Both the position numbers and the translations under genes were made by a program. Of a DNA stretch of 64,000 bases, positions 27,301-33,925 are shown in pieces; position 1 is the stretch's first letter; every line of letters begins with the position of its first letter. The stretch is from a virus. The notes under the pieces were generated by a model. It was not told the DNA's origin. It searched no databases and saw nothing but the letters and a program-made list of their open reading frames with translations. The DNA lies in IMG/VR virus record IMGVR_UViG_3300028274_000008, positions 1-64,000 of that record, one strand, 5' to 3'.

Positions 27301-27337
27301 AACCTTTTGGAGTTGTTCCAAAGGGTTTTTTGTTTTT
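27301..27337 (+). terminator. Strong rho-independent terminator after radC
   Basis: AACCTTTTGGA pairs with TCCAAAGGGTT (11 bp, one G-U, loop GTTGT), followed by TTTTTTGTTTTT. It is the most canonical host-type terminator in the window. Confidence 0.88.
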
Positions 27338-27362
27338 GAATTAATAACCAAGGAGAAGACCA

Positions 27363-27638
27363 ATGGCCAAAAAGCCTCATAACATTAAATTACAAGGCAT
27401 CCTTCCTGACGGTCATATTGCTAAAACATCTGATGCTGACCAAGTATCAGCCTTCGTATCAATTGACCGCAAAGTATCTGTGGTAATACGCCCAGACAGA
27501 GCATTCCTTAGAACTCCCAAGGGTCACTATCAGCTTACCAAACATAAGAGTGCCAACCGGTACCAAGGCATTGTAGAGGGAAATAAAACCCACATAACCG
27601 CCAAAGCAATAGTTGGTAAAGTAATATGGTGGGCATAA
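27363..27638 (+). CDS. Small basic early protein, unknown
   Basis: A 91-residue, Lys/His-rich, beta-strand-rich protein with GGAG upstream of the ATG. No domain recognised. It lies between the radC terminator and promoter 4. Confidence 0.55.
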   Translation: MAKKPHNIKLQGILPDGHIAKTSDADQVSAFVSIDRKVSVVIRPDRAFLRTPKGHYQLTKHKSANRYQGIVEGNKTHITAKAIVGKVIWWA

Positions 27639-27661
27639 CTACAACAGCTGGAGGTCGAACA

Positions 27662-27682
27662 GGCCTCCGGCTATATCTTTGG
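27662..27682 (+). promoter_or_regulatory. Early promoter 4, virion-polymerase hairpin type
   Basis: GGCC-TCC-GGCT followed by ATATCTTTGG, matching the five-site block. A TATTAATA palindrome follows. It drives the gene at 27713. Confidence 0.65.
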
Positions 27683-27712
27683 GTATTAATATTAAATAAA
27701 GGAGTAATTATT

Positions 27713-27994
27713 ATGGTTCAATCGTTTTGGGATAGGCCTTCACCGGTTCTTACTCAACAAGAGTTAGAGTATTGTAAAAGTGCCAAAGAATCTATTAGAA
27801 TTAGGGGAGTAACTAACATATGTCCTTTCAATGGCAATGGCTGTTATACAAAGTGTAAAGCAATGCTACCAGCCTTAGATATCAATAAAACCTGTCCTTG
27901 TGGGTCTCAGTATAAACCCTTGCATCTTATCCGCGTACTTAATAAGTTAATCAGAGAGAATACTTACCGATTAAATAAAACAAAAGGAGACTGA
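27713..27994 (+). CDS. Cys-rich early protein
   Basis: A 93-residue protein; the start is chosen at the ATG behind AAAGGAGTAATT, directly after promoter 4, rather than a longer upstream frame that would overlap the promoter. It contains CPFNGNGCYTKC and CPCG cysteine clusters, probably binding zinc or a metal cluster, and a helical C-terminus. Function unknown. Confidence 0.65.
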   Translation: MVQSFWDRPSPVLTQQELEYCKSAKESIRIRGVTNICPFNGNGCYTKCKAMLPALDINKTCPCGSQYKPLHLIRVLNKLIRENTYRLNKTKGD

Positions 27995-27999
27995 ACCAA

Positions 28000-28191
28000 A
28001 TGCCAAAGTATAAAATACATTGGACAGAAATCAGACAAGTCAGTTATCATACTGAAATAATTGCTGATAATAAGATTAGTGCCCAAAAGATGCTCTTTCA
28101 TGATACTGATGAAGTTAGATCATCTGTTGAGAAAGTAGATGAAGACTGCTTTGATTATATATCTAAAATTAAAATAGAGGAGATCAAATGA
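28000..28191 (+). CDS. Small early protein, unknown
   Basis: A 63-residue protein six bases after the preceding stop, overlapping the next start by 4 bases (ATGA). It looks like a short alpha-beta fold of the DpnD/PcfM kind (first strand YKIHWTEIRQVSYHTEIIAD). The family guess is weak. Confidence 0.55.
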   Translation: MPKYKIHWTEIRQVSYHTEIIADNKISAQKMLFHDTDEVRSSVEKVDEDCFDYISKIKIEEIK

Positions 28192-28520
28192 CTATTGAAA
28201 TTATGAATTTACGTAACAAACGGCCAACTTATAACTATGATGTAAAAATTGACCGTACATCTGTTCTTGGTAATCCTTATCACATGCTCAATGAGAAACA
28301 AAGAGATCTGGTATGTGCTCAGTATGAAGACTACCTGAAAATCAGAGCTGCAGCGGGTCATCTCATGGAGAATAGATCATTTATCAAGGAATTGGAAAGG
28401 CTGGTTGAGCTGTATAAAGAACATAAGCAACTCAGATTGTTCTGCTGGTGTGCCCCGAAACGTTGCCACGGTGCCTCTATTAAGCGTTGGGTACTAAACG
28501 AATGCCATAGTACCAGTTAA
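28188..28520 (+). CDS. DUF4326 protein
   Basis: A 110-residue protein with the pattern of DUF4326: an N-terminal NLRNKR segment, LGNPY near residue 28, a helical middle, and the C-terminal CWCAPKRCHG signature near residues 86-95. The family is common in phages and mobile elements and has no firm biochemical assignment. It is translationally coupled to the gene before. Confidence 0.8.
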   Translation: MTIEIMNLRNKRPTYNYDVKIDRTSVLGNPYHMLNEKQRDLVCAQYEDYLKIRAAAGHLMENRSFIKELERLVELYKEHKQLRLFCWCAPKRCHGASIKRWVLNECHSTS

Positions 28521-28526
28521 TCACTT

Positions 28527-28546
28527 AAGGGTCTTAAATGGCCCTT
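28527..28546 (+). terminator. Intergenic hairpin
   Basis: AAGGGTC pairs with GGCCCTT (7 bp with one G-U, 6-nt loop) just after the DUF4326 stop, followed by TATACCCCC. Termination would be weak. Confidence 0.4.
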
Positions 28547-28574
28547 TATACCCCCTTAAAAAGGAAATGAATAT

Positions 28575-29027
28575 ATGATGAAAGAATTAATCAAAGAAAT
28601 CATAACTGATCCAATGAAATTAAAGATACCTTGTCGACCAATTGGTAAGCTGCAGAATAATGCTTTGCTTGATGAGATAGTTATGTATCTCACTGATACT
28701 TACAAAGCTAACCAGAAGAGATGCTTAGGTCTTGCAGCTAATCAGATAGGCTACCAGAAGAGAGTTATACTGGTTAGGATAACCCAAGGGTTTGTTATTA
28801 TGATTAACCCGGTTATTGTACCCAGTCTGATCCATGGTCGGATTACCAAGAAAGAGAACTGCTTAAGCTTCCCGGGACAGGTATTCAGAGTTAAACGATA
28901 TAAACGTATCAAAGTTATCTATCATCCGTATACCAAGGAACCAGTATTACAGACTCATAAATATACTGGTCTTGCTGCTCGTATTGTTCAACATGAGGTT
29001 GATCATCTTAATGGTGTACTCAGATGA
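28575..29027 (+). CDS. def: Peptide deformylase
   Basis: A 150-residue enzyme with all three deformylase motifs in order: CLGLAANQIG (GxGLAAxQ), ENCLSFPG (EGCLS, with Asn in place of Gly), and VQHEVDHLNG (HExxH metal ligands). It removes the formyl group from nascent N-termini. Phage deformylases are usually short and lack the C-terminal helix, as here. Overlaps the next gene by 4 bases. Confidence 0.93.
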   Translation: MMKELIKEIITDPMKLKIPCRPIGKLQNNALLDEIVMYLTDTYKANQKRCLGLAANQIGYQKRVILVRITQGFVIMINPVIVPSLIHGRITKKENCLSFPGQVFRVKRYKRIKVIYHPYTKEPVLQTHKYTGLAARIVQHEVDHLNGVLR

Positions 29028-29266
29028 CTTTTAAGTGGGAACCAACTGATTCGGGTGGTATGCGAAGAGTCCGAGTATACAATATTTATGAGGCTATTGA
29101 TTACATCTGGACAAACCAAGACAATGTAAAAGCTAAAAGTCATTTGCACAGAGATGCTAAAATGTGGAACATACTCTGTCATATTATTGAGAACAGCCCA
29201 GATACTGTATTTACTGTGGAACAGCTTGATAAGTTTTTACTGGTTTGTGAAGGAGTATACATTTAA
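29024..29266 (+). CDS. Small early protein, unknown
   Basis: An 80-residue protein coupled by ATGA overlap to the deformylase gene. Rich in Trp, Asp and His; predicted mostly helical. No family recognised. Ends 8 bases before promoter 5. Confidence 0.55.
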   Translation: MTFKWEPTDSGGMRRVRVYNIYEAIDYIWTNQDNVKAKSHLHRDAKMWNILCHIIENSPDTVFTVEQLDKFLLVCEGVYI

Positions 29267-29273
29267 CCAAACA

Positions 29274-29294
29274 GGCCTCCGGCCATATGAACGG
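29274..29294 (+). promoter_or_regulatory. Early promoter 5, virion-polymerase hairpin type
   Basis: GGCC-TCC-GGCC (perfect 4-bp stem, 3-nt loop) followed by ATATGAACGG. A 9-bp hairpin with two G-U pairs (29292-29300 with 29306-29314) follows at the expected 5' end of the transcript. It drives small genes and then the RNAP1/RNAP2 operon. Confidence 0.72.
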
Positions 29295-29340
29295 GAGTAC
29301 ATTACGTGCTCCTGTTTACATTAAACTAAAGGAGATTACC

Positions 29341-29424
29341 ATGGCTAAGAAATTTGCATTTAACATTATGTCTACCAGACGGTGGCTCACCCGATGTGTA
29401 TCAAGCTTATCAAACAAAGATTAG
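29341..29424 (+). CDS. Short early ORF, 27 residues, possibly frameshifted
   Basis: ATG after AAAGGAGATTACC, an ideal site, but the frame stops after 27 codons. A different frame beginning in it (29394-29513) is also protein-like. Joining them at about 29392 would give one small basic protein of about 56 residues. Either the gene is broken, or a frameshift is programmed, or there are two short genes. Confidence 0.4.
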   Translation: MAKKFAFNIMSTRRWLTRCVSSLSNKD

Positions 29425-29513
29425 TTGATAAGGATCCTGCAGGGACAAAGTTCACTTTATGCTACAAACATTGGCACCAACAAGAATATAACAGGAGAGG
29501 CAACCATGTGTAA
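29394..29513 (+). CDS. Second frame of the short early gene, 39 residues
   Basis: Frame open from an ATG at 29394 to TAA at 29511-29513. It is rich in Lys, His and Gln with a plausible C-terminus (CYKHWHQQEYNRRG), and overlaps the next gene's start by 8 bases. It lacks its own good ribosome-binding site. Confidence 0.3.
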   Translation: MCIKLIKQRLVDKDPAGTKFTLCYKHWHQQEYNRRGNHV

Positions 29514-29703
29514 GATTATCGGATTTACCAAAAGAGTTGATGGCTATCGTACTGCTGCTGGTTTCATGAAAACTGAACTGTTTAAAACTGCTTGTAAACG
29601 TACAGCTGCAGACACTGAAACCAAACTGAAAGACCTTTATACCAAACGCCAAGCCAGTAAGTTCCTTAAAGGCAGAGGTATTGTATTTAACCACTTAAAT
29701 TAA
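29506..29703 (+). CDS. Small basic early protein, 65 residues
   Basis: Start at the ATG behind ACAGGAGAGGCAACC. Lys/Arg/Thr-rich, likely helical, with MCKIIGFTKR at the N-terminus. No family recognised. Basic character suggests nucleic-acid binding. Confidence 0.55.
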   Translation: MCKIIGFTKRVDGYRTAAGFMKTELFKTACKRTAADTETKLKDLYTKRQASKFLKGRGIVFNHLN

Positions 29704-29712
29704 GAGGTTCTT

Positions 29713-29850
29713 ATGTTTGATAGATTCTTGGTACTTGTAGGTATTGTTGGTTTGGTTCTGGCTTGTAATGAATCAAACTATTGGGAAGTTAATGTATTGG
29801 GTGTCGTGCTGTTAGCTACTTCAGTAGCACTCTTTAACTTTAAAAGCTAA
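29713..29850 (+). CDS. Small membrane protein, 45 residues
   Basis: ATG behind AAGAGGTTCTT. Two hydrophobic stretches (residues 4-17 and about 28-41) separated by a short polar turn, giving a two-pass hairpin. It may be an early inner-membrane effector. The family is unknown. Confidence 0.5.
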   Translation: MFDRFLVLVGIVGLVLACNESNYWEVNVLGVVLLATSVALFNFKS

Positions 29851-29903
29851 AATGGGAGTATTCGCTCTCTATAAATTCAACCATTAATCAAGGAGTATGT
29901 AAC

Positions 29904-30185
29904 ATGGAAAAGAAAGGCAAAAAGAAAGACAAACAACGTGCTGCAGCATGGTTTAATTGGGAAGTTGCCCTTGCAAACGGTAACACCCTTAAGTCTGATC
30001 GTGGATTCCCTATCTTTCAGAATCCGGAATACCCGAATGCTAAAGAGGACATGCTTGTTACAGCAGCTGGTAAGACAAAGAATGGCATTCTTGAATTGAC
30101 CATGAAAGTTCGTATATGCCTCAATGCTCCGGAAGAATCTACCATTACTGCCGATGATCTGTTTGCTTCCAATATCAGTGAATAG
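29904..30185 (+). CDS. Early protein of 93 residues, unknown
   Basis: ATG after CAAGGAGTATGTAAC. N-terminus strongly basic (KKGKKKDK), then a beta-rich domain (residues 20-75) and an acidic tail. It could be a small DNA- or RNA-binding fold, but no motif confirms this. Confidence 0.6.
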   Translation: MEKKGKKKDKQRAAAWFNWEVALANGNTLKSDRGFPIFQNPEYPNAKEDMLVTAAGKTKNGILELTMKVRICLNAPEESTITADDLFASNISE

Positions 30186-30237
30186 TGTTCAACCTGAAAT
30201 TTGTTCTAAATCGGTTTACTGAGGCATAATAAACCGT

Positions 30238-30267
30238 AATGGGCTATCCTTAATTGGGTAGTCCATT
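30238..30267 (+). terminator. 12-bp hairpin before the RNAP1 operon
   Basis: AATGGGCTATCC pairs with GGGTAGTCCATT (12 bp with two G-U pairs, loop TTAATT), followed by AAAAATTT. A second hairpin CGGTTTA/TAAACCG lies just upstream. There is no T-run, so partial termination or RNA protection is likely. Confidence 0.5.
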
Positions 30268-30289
30268 AAAAATTTAAAAGGAGATAAGC

Positions 30290-30463
30290 GTGTTTAAATA
30301 TAAAATATATATTTATATTGAGCAAGAACCAGATGAATACGAATGTGTAGAATACAGTGATAAAAACTGTCCTGATGTTATTGGTTCATTTGATACTCTT
30401 AATGATGCAGCTAAATACCTTAATAATATTTTAAAAGGAGCTAAACATGTTAAACCAGAGTGA
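30290..30463 (+). CDS. Small early protein, GTG start, 57 residues
   Basis: GTG after AAAGGAGATAAGC. Acidic (Asp/Glu/Tyr-rich) with a short helical C-terminus. Its 3' end overlaps the RNAP1 start by 17 bases, so the two are probably translated together. No family recognised. Confidence 0.55.
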   Translation: MFKYKIYIYIEQEPDEYECVEYSDKNCPDVIGSFDTLNDAAKYLNNILKGAKHVKPE

Positions 30464-31271
30464 ACAATTTGTACTTGACTATATCATTGCTGAAGGTGGG
30501 CTCAAAGAGATCCCTGAAGCTATTGAACTGATTAGACAATACTGGCGTAAAGACCACTATAAATCTAAAAATATAAGACTTAAACAATGGGCTCCTCATA
30601 ATGCTGACTCATTAGAGATAATTATATCAGTATTTACTGTTACTTTAATGGAAGAGACTATTACTTATCAGGCTATGGTTGGTAAGTTAAACCATTTGAT
30701 TAAAGTAAAAGATAGTCTTGATAGATTTAAGATAATAGCTGATGTGGTTGCTCTAATCAGTCAAACTGGTTTGATAGACATTGTTAGTCCCGGGCAAGGT
30801 GCCAGTATACTCATTAGTACTGATTATGAGATACCTGATATCCCTGAACCCGATAAGCATGTTATTCTTACTCACCGGCCACAACCTATTGAATCTAACT
30901 GGGATCCAGAGCTGGGCTCAATGCTGTTGGGGCATAACATGAACCATCATGATGAGGAGATCTGTTTACAGCACTTGAACCAATTAAATCAAATACCTTT
31001 GCAACTAAATAAGGCTTTTGTAAATATGTATACCGAGGCGCCTAGGAATGCCCCTAATAGTGTAAAAGCTGAACAACAATGGTATCAGTTTATGCATGAA
31101 TCCTTTGGTAAGTATCAAGAGATTCTAAACCATAATAATTATTTCTATTTGGGTCATAAATATGATACCCGTGGTAGAACTTATGCTTGTGGTTACCATG
31201 TTACTACTCAGGGTAATTCTTATAAGAAAGCCATTATTGAATTGGCTAATGAGGAATTAGTGGAGGGCTAA
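30447..31271 (+). CDS. RNA polymerase II subunit RNAP1 (N4 gp15-like)
   Basis: A 274-residue protein equal in size to N4 gp15. It is the N-terminal part of a split T7-like RNA polymerase: a helical fingers/thumb-type region and, near residue 240, the motif YDTRGRTY, equivalent to the T/DxxGR motif of T7 polymerase. The palm catalytic residues are on RNAP2. Together they form the phage RNAPII that reads middle promoters. The last residues are altered by an inserted cassette (see 31241). Confidence 0.9.
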   Translation: MLNQSEQFVLDYIIAEGGLKEIPEAIELIRQYWRKDHYKSKNIRLKQWAPHNADSLEIIISVFTVTLMEETITYQAMVGKLNHLIKVKDSLDRFKIIADVVALISQTGLIDIVSPGQGASILISTDYEIPDIPEPDKHVILTHRPQPIESNWDPELGSMLLGHNMNHHDEEICLQHLNQLNQIPLQLNKAFVNMYTEAPRNAPNSVKAEQQWYQFMHESFGKYQEILNHNNYFYLGHKYDTRGRTYACGYHVTTQGNSYKKAIIELANEELVEG

Positions 31272-31487
31272 TATTATGGAACTACCCTACGAAATCATTG
31301 AAAAATTATTAGAGATAGAAATTAAAAAGAGGTTTACACTACATAAACTAAATGTAAATAAGTATAAAAGAAATCCGCTACATCGAGTGCAAATGCTTAA
31401 TAGTAAAAAGCGTTGGAAAGATGCTGAACACGCTCTTACTTGGTTTATGCGAAATACATATTAATTAAATTGGCTAATGAGGAATTA
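31241..31487. repeat. 19-bp direct repeats flanking the 62-residue gene
   Basis: ATTGGCTAATGAGGAATTA occurs at 31241-31259, inside the RNAP1 3' end, and again at 31469-31487, just before the 31492 gene. The copies are 228 bases apart. In the second copy, the RNAP1 frame would end LANEELING*, a better natural ending than the present ELVEG*. This looks like an insertion with target duplication. Confidence 0.75.
31276..31464 (+). CDS. Inserted small protein, 62 residues
   Basis: Basic, Lys/Arg/Leu-rich helical protein lying between two copies of a 19-bp direct repeat. The repeats suggest the gene arrived as an insertion between the RNAP1 and downstream genes. No transposase or homing motif is visible in it. 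The function is unknown. Confidence 0.6.
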   Translation: MELPYEIIEKLLEIEIKKRFTLHKLNVNKYKRNPLHRVQMLNSKKRWKDAEHALTWFMRNTY

Positions 31488-31491
31488 ATAA

Positions 31492-31740
31492 ATGGTTGAT
31501 TCAAGAATTAAAAAGAAAACCTTTGAAGAGAAGCAATTTGAAGAGGCTCGTAGACAGATTATGGAGTTATGCACTAATGCCTTTGAAGAAGGTAAACGTC
31601 AACAAATAGGAATAGACAAAAAAGGCTTAGGTTATGGTAGAGTAGGTTTTGTGTATACCCCGACTTATAAAATTATTATGAGTCTTAAAACTGTTAATGA
31701 ACAGATAACTGAATTACTATTGAAAGGAAAAGGTTTATGA
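31492..31740 (+). CDS. Small protein between RNAP1 and RNAP2, 82 residues
   Basis: ATG preceded by the second copy of the 19-bp repeat, which supplies GAGGAAT as ribosome-binding site. A helical N-terminus rich in Lys/Glu precedes a short beta segment. Overlaps the next gene by 4 bases. The family is unknown. Confidence 0.55.
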   Translation: MVDSRIKKKTFEEKQFEEARRQIMELCTNAFEEGKRQQIGIDKKGLGYGRVGFVYTPTYKIIMSLKTVNEQITELLLKGKGL

Positions 31741-31958
31741 GAATTAAAGAAAACTCACATTACTGGGCCCTTACTAAAGACTTGAACCCAGAATTACTGG
31801 TTGTAATTTGTATAGATGCTGATACTGATCAGGGTGCCTTCGATGTATGTGGTGATTGGGATCAGCCAATGGTTGGTGAAAACTTGATAATCCTTGAAGA
31901 AATTAATAAACCTAAAATTCATCAACATACCCCTTTATATTATGGAGTTAACATATGA
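31737..31958 (+). CDS. Small protein before RNAP2, 73 residues
   Basis: Coupled by ATGA at both ends to its neighbours. Acidic, rich in Asp, Trp and Ile, probably a single alpha-beta domain. Position in the RNAPII operon suggests a transcription-related role; no motif supports it. Confidence 0.5.
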   Translation: MRIKENSHYWALTKDLNPELLVVICIDADTDQGAFDVCGDWDQPMVGENLIILEEINKPKIHQHTPLYYGVNI

Positions 31959-33169
31959 GATTGTATACCGGTAAAGAGTACTTACAAATAGATATGGCTA
32001 ATAATTTTGGTTTAGATAAATTTCAGTTTGGTGGTCGATTGAAGTGGGTACAAGATAATGAAACTCAACTTGAAGCATTAGTAGAGCAAGCCAAGGAACC
32101 CTTTAGATTTGCTGCTGCACTAATGGCTTACCGCAAGACTCAGGCTGGGCAACCCACTGGTTATTTAGTTGGTTTTGATGCTTGTGCTTCCGGACCACAG
32201 ATTATGAGTACCTGGGTGGGTTGTAAAGTAGGTGCCCGTAATACTGGTCTCACTGGTCAAACCAGAATGGATATTTATAAAGAAACTGTTAAAGCAATGG
32301 ATAAAATTCTTGGTAAAAACAGTAACTATAATCGTGATGCAGTGAAAATTAGTTTAATGACTCATTATTATGGTTCAAAGGCTGAACCTAAGAATGCCTT
32401 TGGCGAGGATACCCCAGAGCTTGAAGCCTTTTATGAGGCACAGAAGATAGTTGCACCTGGGGCAAGTGAATTGATGCATCACCTGTTAAATGCCTGGCAA
32501 CCCTTTGCACTACAGCATACATGGATCATGCCAGATGGTTTCTTTGTTAACAAGAAAGTAAAAGATATGGTTGATGATAAAATTGAGGTAGATGAGCTTG
32601 AAGGCCATCCTTGCTTCATCTATCGGCATACTGAGAATGTAGGCTTAGAAGAAGGTATTTCATTAGCTGCTGATTGTGTCCACAGTGGTGATGGCTTTGT
32701 AGTAAGAGAGATGAATTACCGATGTAACTATGATCGTACAGCATTGAAAAGAGCTGAACGTATGCTACATTACCGGTTATTCCAAGGCATACCTGCTATA
32801 GGTGCTACCAGTAAGATAGAACGTTTAGCTGATCAGCATCAGTTTATATCTTTGGCTGGTGCACATAACTTGACCCAAGAAAGAGTGAATAGTTATAGTT
32901 ACGAATATGCTTACAATTTATTGAAATTAGTTAGGCAGACATTAGCTAAACCCGCATTTCCAATAGTATTCATCCATGATGATTTTAAATGCCATGCTAA
33001 TAATATGAATATAGTTAGACAGACTTATAATGACATATTTGCAGAGATGGCTAATAGCAATATGATTAATGCTATTCTTACAATGATTACTGGTAAACCA
33101 ACAAATATTACTAAATTATCTGATGACTTGTCTGTTGAAATTAGAAGTTCTGAATACTTCCTATCTTAG
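31955..33169 (+). CDS. RNA polymerase II subunit RNAP2 (N4 gp16-like)
   Basis: A 404-residue catalytic subunit of the split T7-like polymerase. Motif A (VGFDACASGPQIM) has the first catalytic Asp at residue 75; motif B (VKISLMTHYYGS) has Lys near 131 and the conserved Tyr; motif C (FIHDDF) has the second Asp at about 342. It pairs with RNAP1. In N4 the same pair transcribes the middle genes, and here those start directly downstream. Confidence 0.95.
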   Translation: MRLYTGKEYLQIDMANNFGLDKFQFGGRLKWVQDNETQLEALVEQAKEPFRFAAALMAYRKTQAGQPTGYLVGFDACASGPQIMSTWVGCKVGARNTGLTGQTRMDIYKETVKAMDKILGKNSNYNRDAVKISLMTHYYGSKAEPKNAFGEDTPELEAFYEAQKIVAPGASELMHHLLNAWQPFALQHTWIMPDGFFVNKKVKDMVDDKIEVDELEGHPCFIYRHTENVGLEEGISLAADCVHSGDGFVVREMNYRCNYDRTALKRAERMLHYRLFQGIPAIGATSKIERLADQHQFISLAGAHNLTQERVNSYSYEYAYNLLKLVRQTLAKPAFPIVFIHDDFKCHANNMNIVRQTYNDIFAEMANSNMINAILTMITGKPTNITKLSDDLSVEIRSSEYFLS

Positions 33170-33182
33170 TTAATTGAAGTAT

Positions 33183-33235
33183 ATCCTATAGGGCTCACCT
33201 CCGGTGAGTTCTGTAGGATTATTTCTTATTTTTTT
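33183..33235 (+). terminator. Terminator after RNAP2 with a TCC loop
   Basis: ATCCTATAGGGCTCACC (33183-33199) pairs over its full 17 bases, with three G-U pairs, with 33203-33219, leaving the 3-nt loop TCC. TATTTCTTATTTTTTTTT follows. The hairpin end CTCACC-TCC-GGTGAG has the same loop and flanks as the early promoters. Confidence 0.88.
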
Positions 33236-33239
33236 TTAA

Positions 33240-33396
33240 GAGTGAAGAAATACTTCTTTCCGATATACTAATAGTTCTGAATTTAGCATTTTTGACTATA
33301 TACAGACTATAACGTAACTGCTATATTTTAGTTAAAACTATATTTTAAGTAAAATCCATAAAATAACACTTTTAGACTTTAATAGGAGGTCCAAAC
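33240..33396 (+). promoter_or_regulatory. AT-rich gap, candidate middle promoter region
   Basis: No gene lies here. The stretch follows the RNAP2 terminator and precedes the first middle gene, and is very AT-rich with repeated TTTTAGTTAAAA-like elements around 33325-33345. N4 RNAPII promoters are short and AT-rich, so one is expected here, but no single element stands out. Confidence 0.35.
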
Positions 33397-33567
33397 ATGT
33401 CAAAAAAATCACTAATAGGTTTAATTCCAAGACATATCCACAATGAAAAAAGAATCTGGGAAATTATATTAGCAATAAATCGTTATGCTGCTGTAAGAAA
33501 AGTAATTCCAAATGAATGGATGGAAGAGTTAAAAGAATTATACCCAAAAGAAGCACAGGAGGATTAA
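33397..33567 (+). CDS. Small middle protein, 56 residues
   Basis: ATG after AATAGGAGGTCC. Basic N-terminus (SKKSLIGLIPRH), then a helical segment ending in a charged tail. Unknown family; conserved-looking first gene of the middle region. Confidence 0.5.
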   Translation: MSKKSLIGLIPRHIHNEKRIWEIILAINRYAAVRKVIPNEWMEELKELYPKEAQED

Positions 33568-33569
33568 TC

Positions 33570-33725
33570 ATGCCAGATAGACAAACCAGTTGTCCAGAAT
33601 GTGGTGCCAGTATTGATGTATTTAATAATAAAGATGGAGATATTTTTCCTTGTTCTGATTGTGGAGAAAGTTTGGAATTAATAAAGAACACTGGAAAAGA
33701 ACCAGAATTAATCTATAATTATTAA
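33570..33725 (+). CDS. LysW-like zinc-finger protein
   Basis: A 51-residue protein. Cys8-x2-Cys11 and Cys28-x2-Cys31 with spacing and residues (CPECGASIDV, GDIFPCSDCGESLEL) typical of LysW/ArgW amino-group carrier proteins. LysW ends in the conserved EDWGE that carries the amino group. Here the C-terminus is different, so the carrier function is probably absent. Overlaps nothing; ATG follows AGGAGGATTAATC. Confidence 0.7.
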   Translation: MPDRQTSCPECGASIDVFNNKDGDIFPCSDCGESLELIKNTGKEPELIYNY

Positions 33726-33740
33726 CAGGAGTAATGAGCC

Positions 33741-33925
33741 ATGGGTATGAAGATAAACAGTAAAGAGGCGGTTAAATTTATAATTGCTGCCATGAAAGCA
33801 AATCTTGTTACCATGATATCTGGTTCCCCGGGTATTGGTAAAAGCGCTATTGTACAACAAATTGCTGATCAATATAATCTTGAACTAATTGATGTAAGAT
33901 TAAGCCAATGTGATCCAACAGACCT
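33741..33925 (+). CDS. MoxR-type AAA+ ATPase, exon 1
   Basis: N-terminal 61 residues plus two bases of a codon, starting behind AACAGGAGTAATG. Carries Walker A GSPGIGKSA (residues 28-36) and ends in LSQCDPTD. The frame then runs into a group I intron and stops soon after if unspliced. Joined to the exon at 34836, it gives a 342-residue ATPase (DPTDLLGFP across the junction), the family member paired with the VWA protein at 36086, as in N4 gp24/gp25. Confidence 0.9.
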
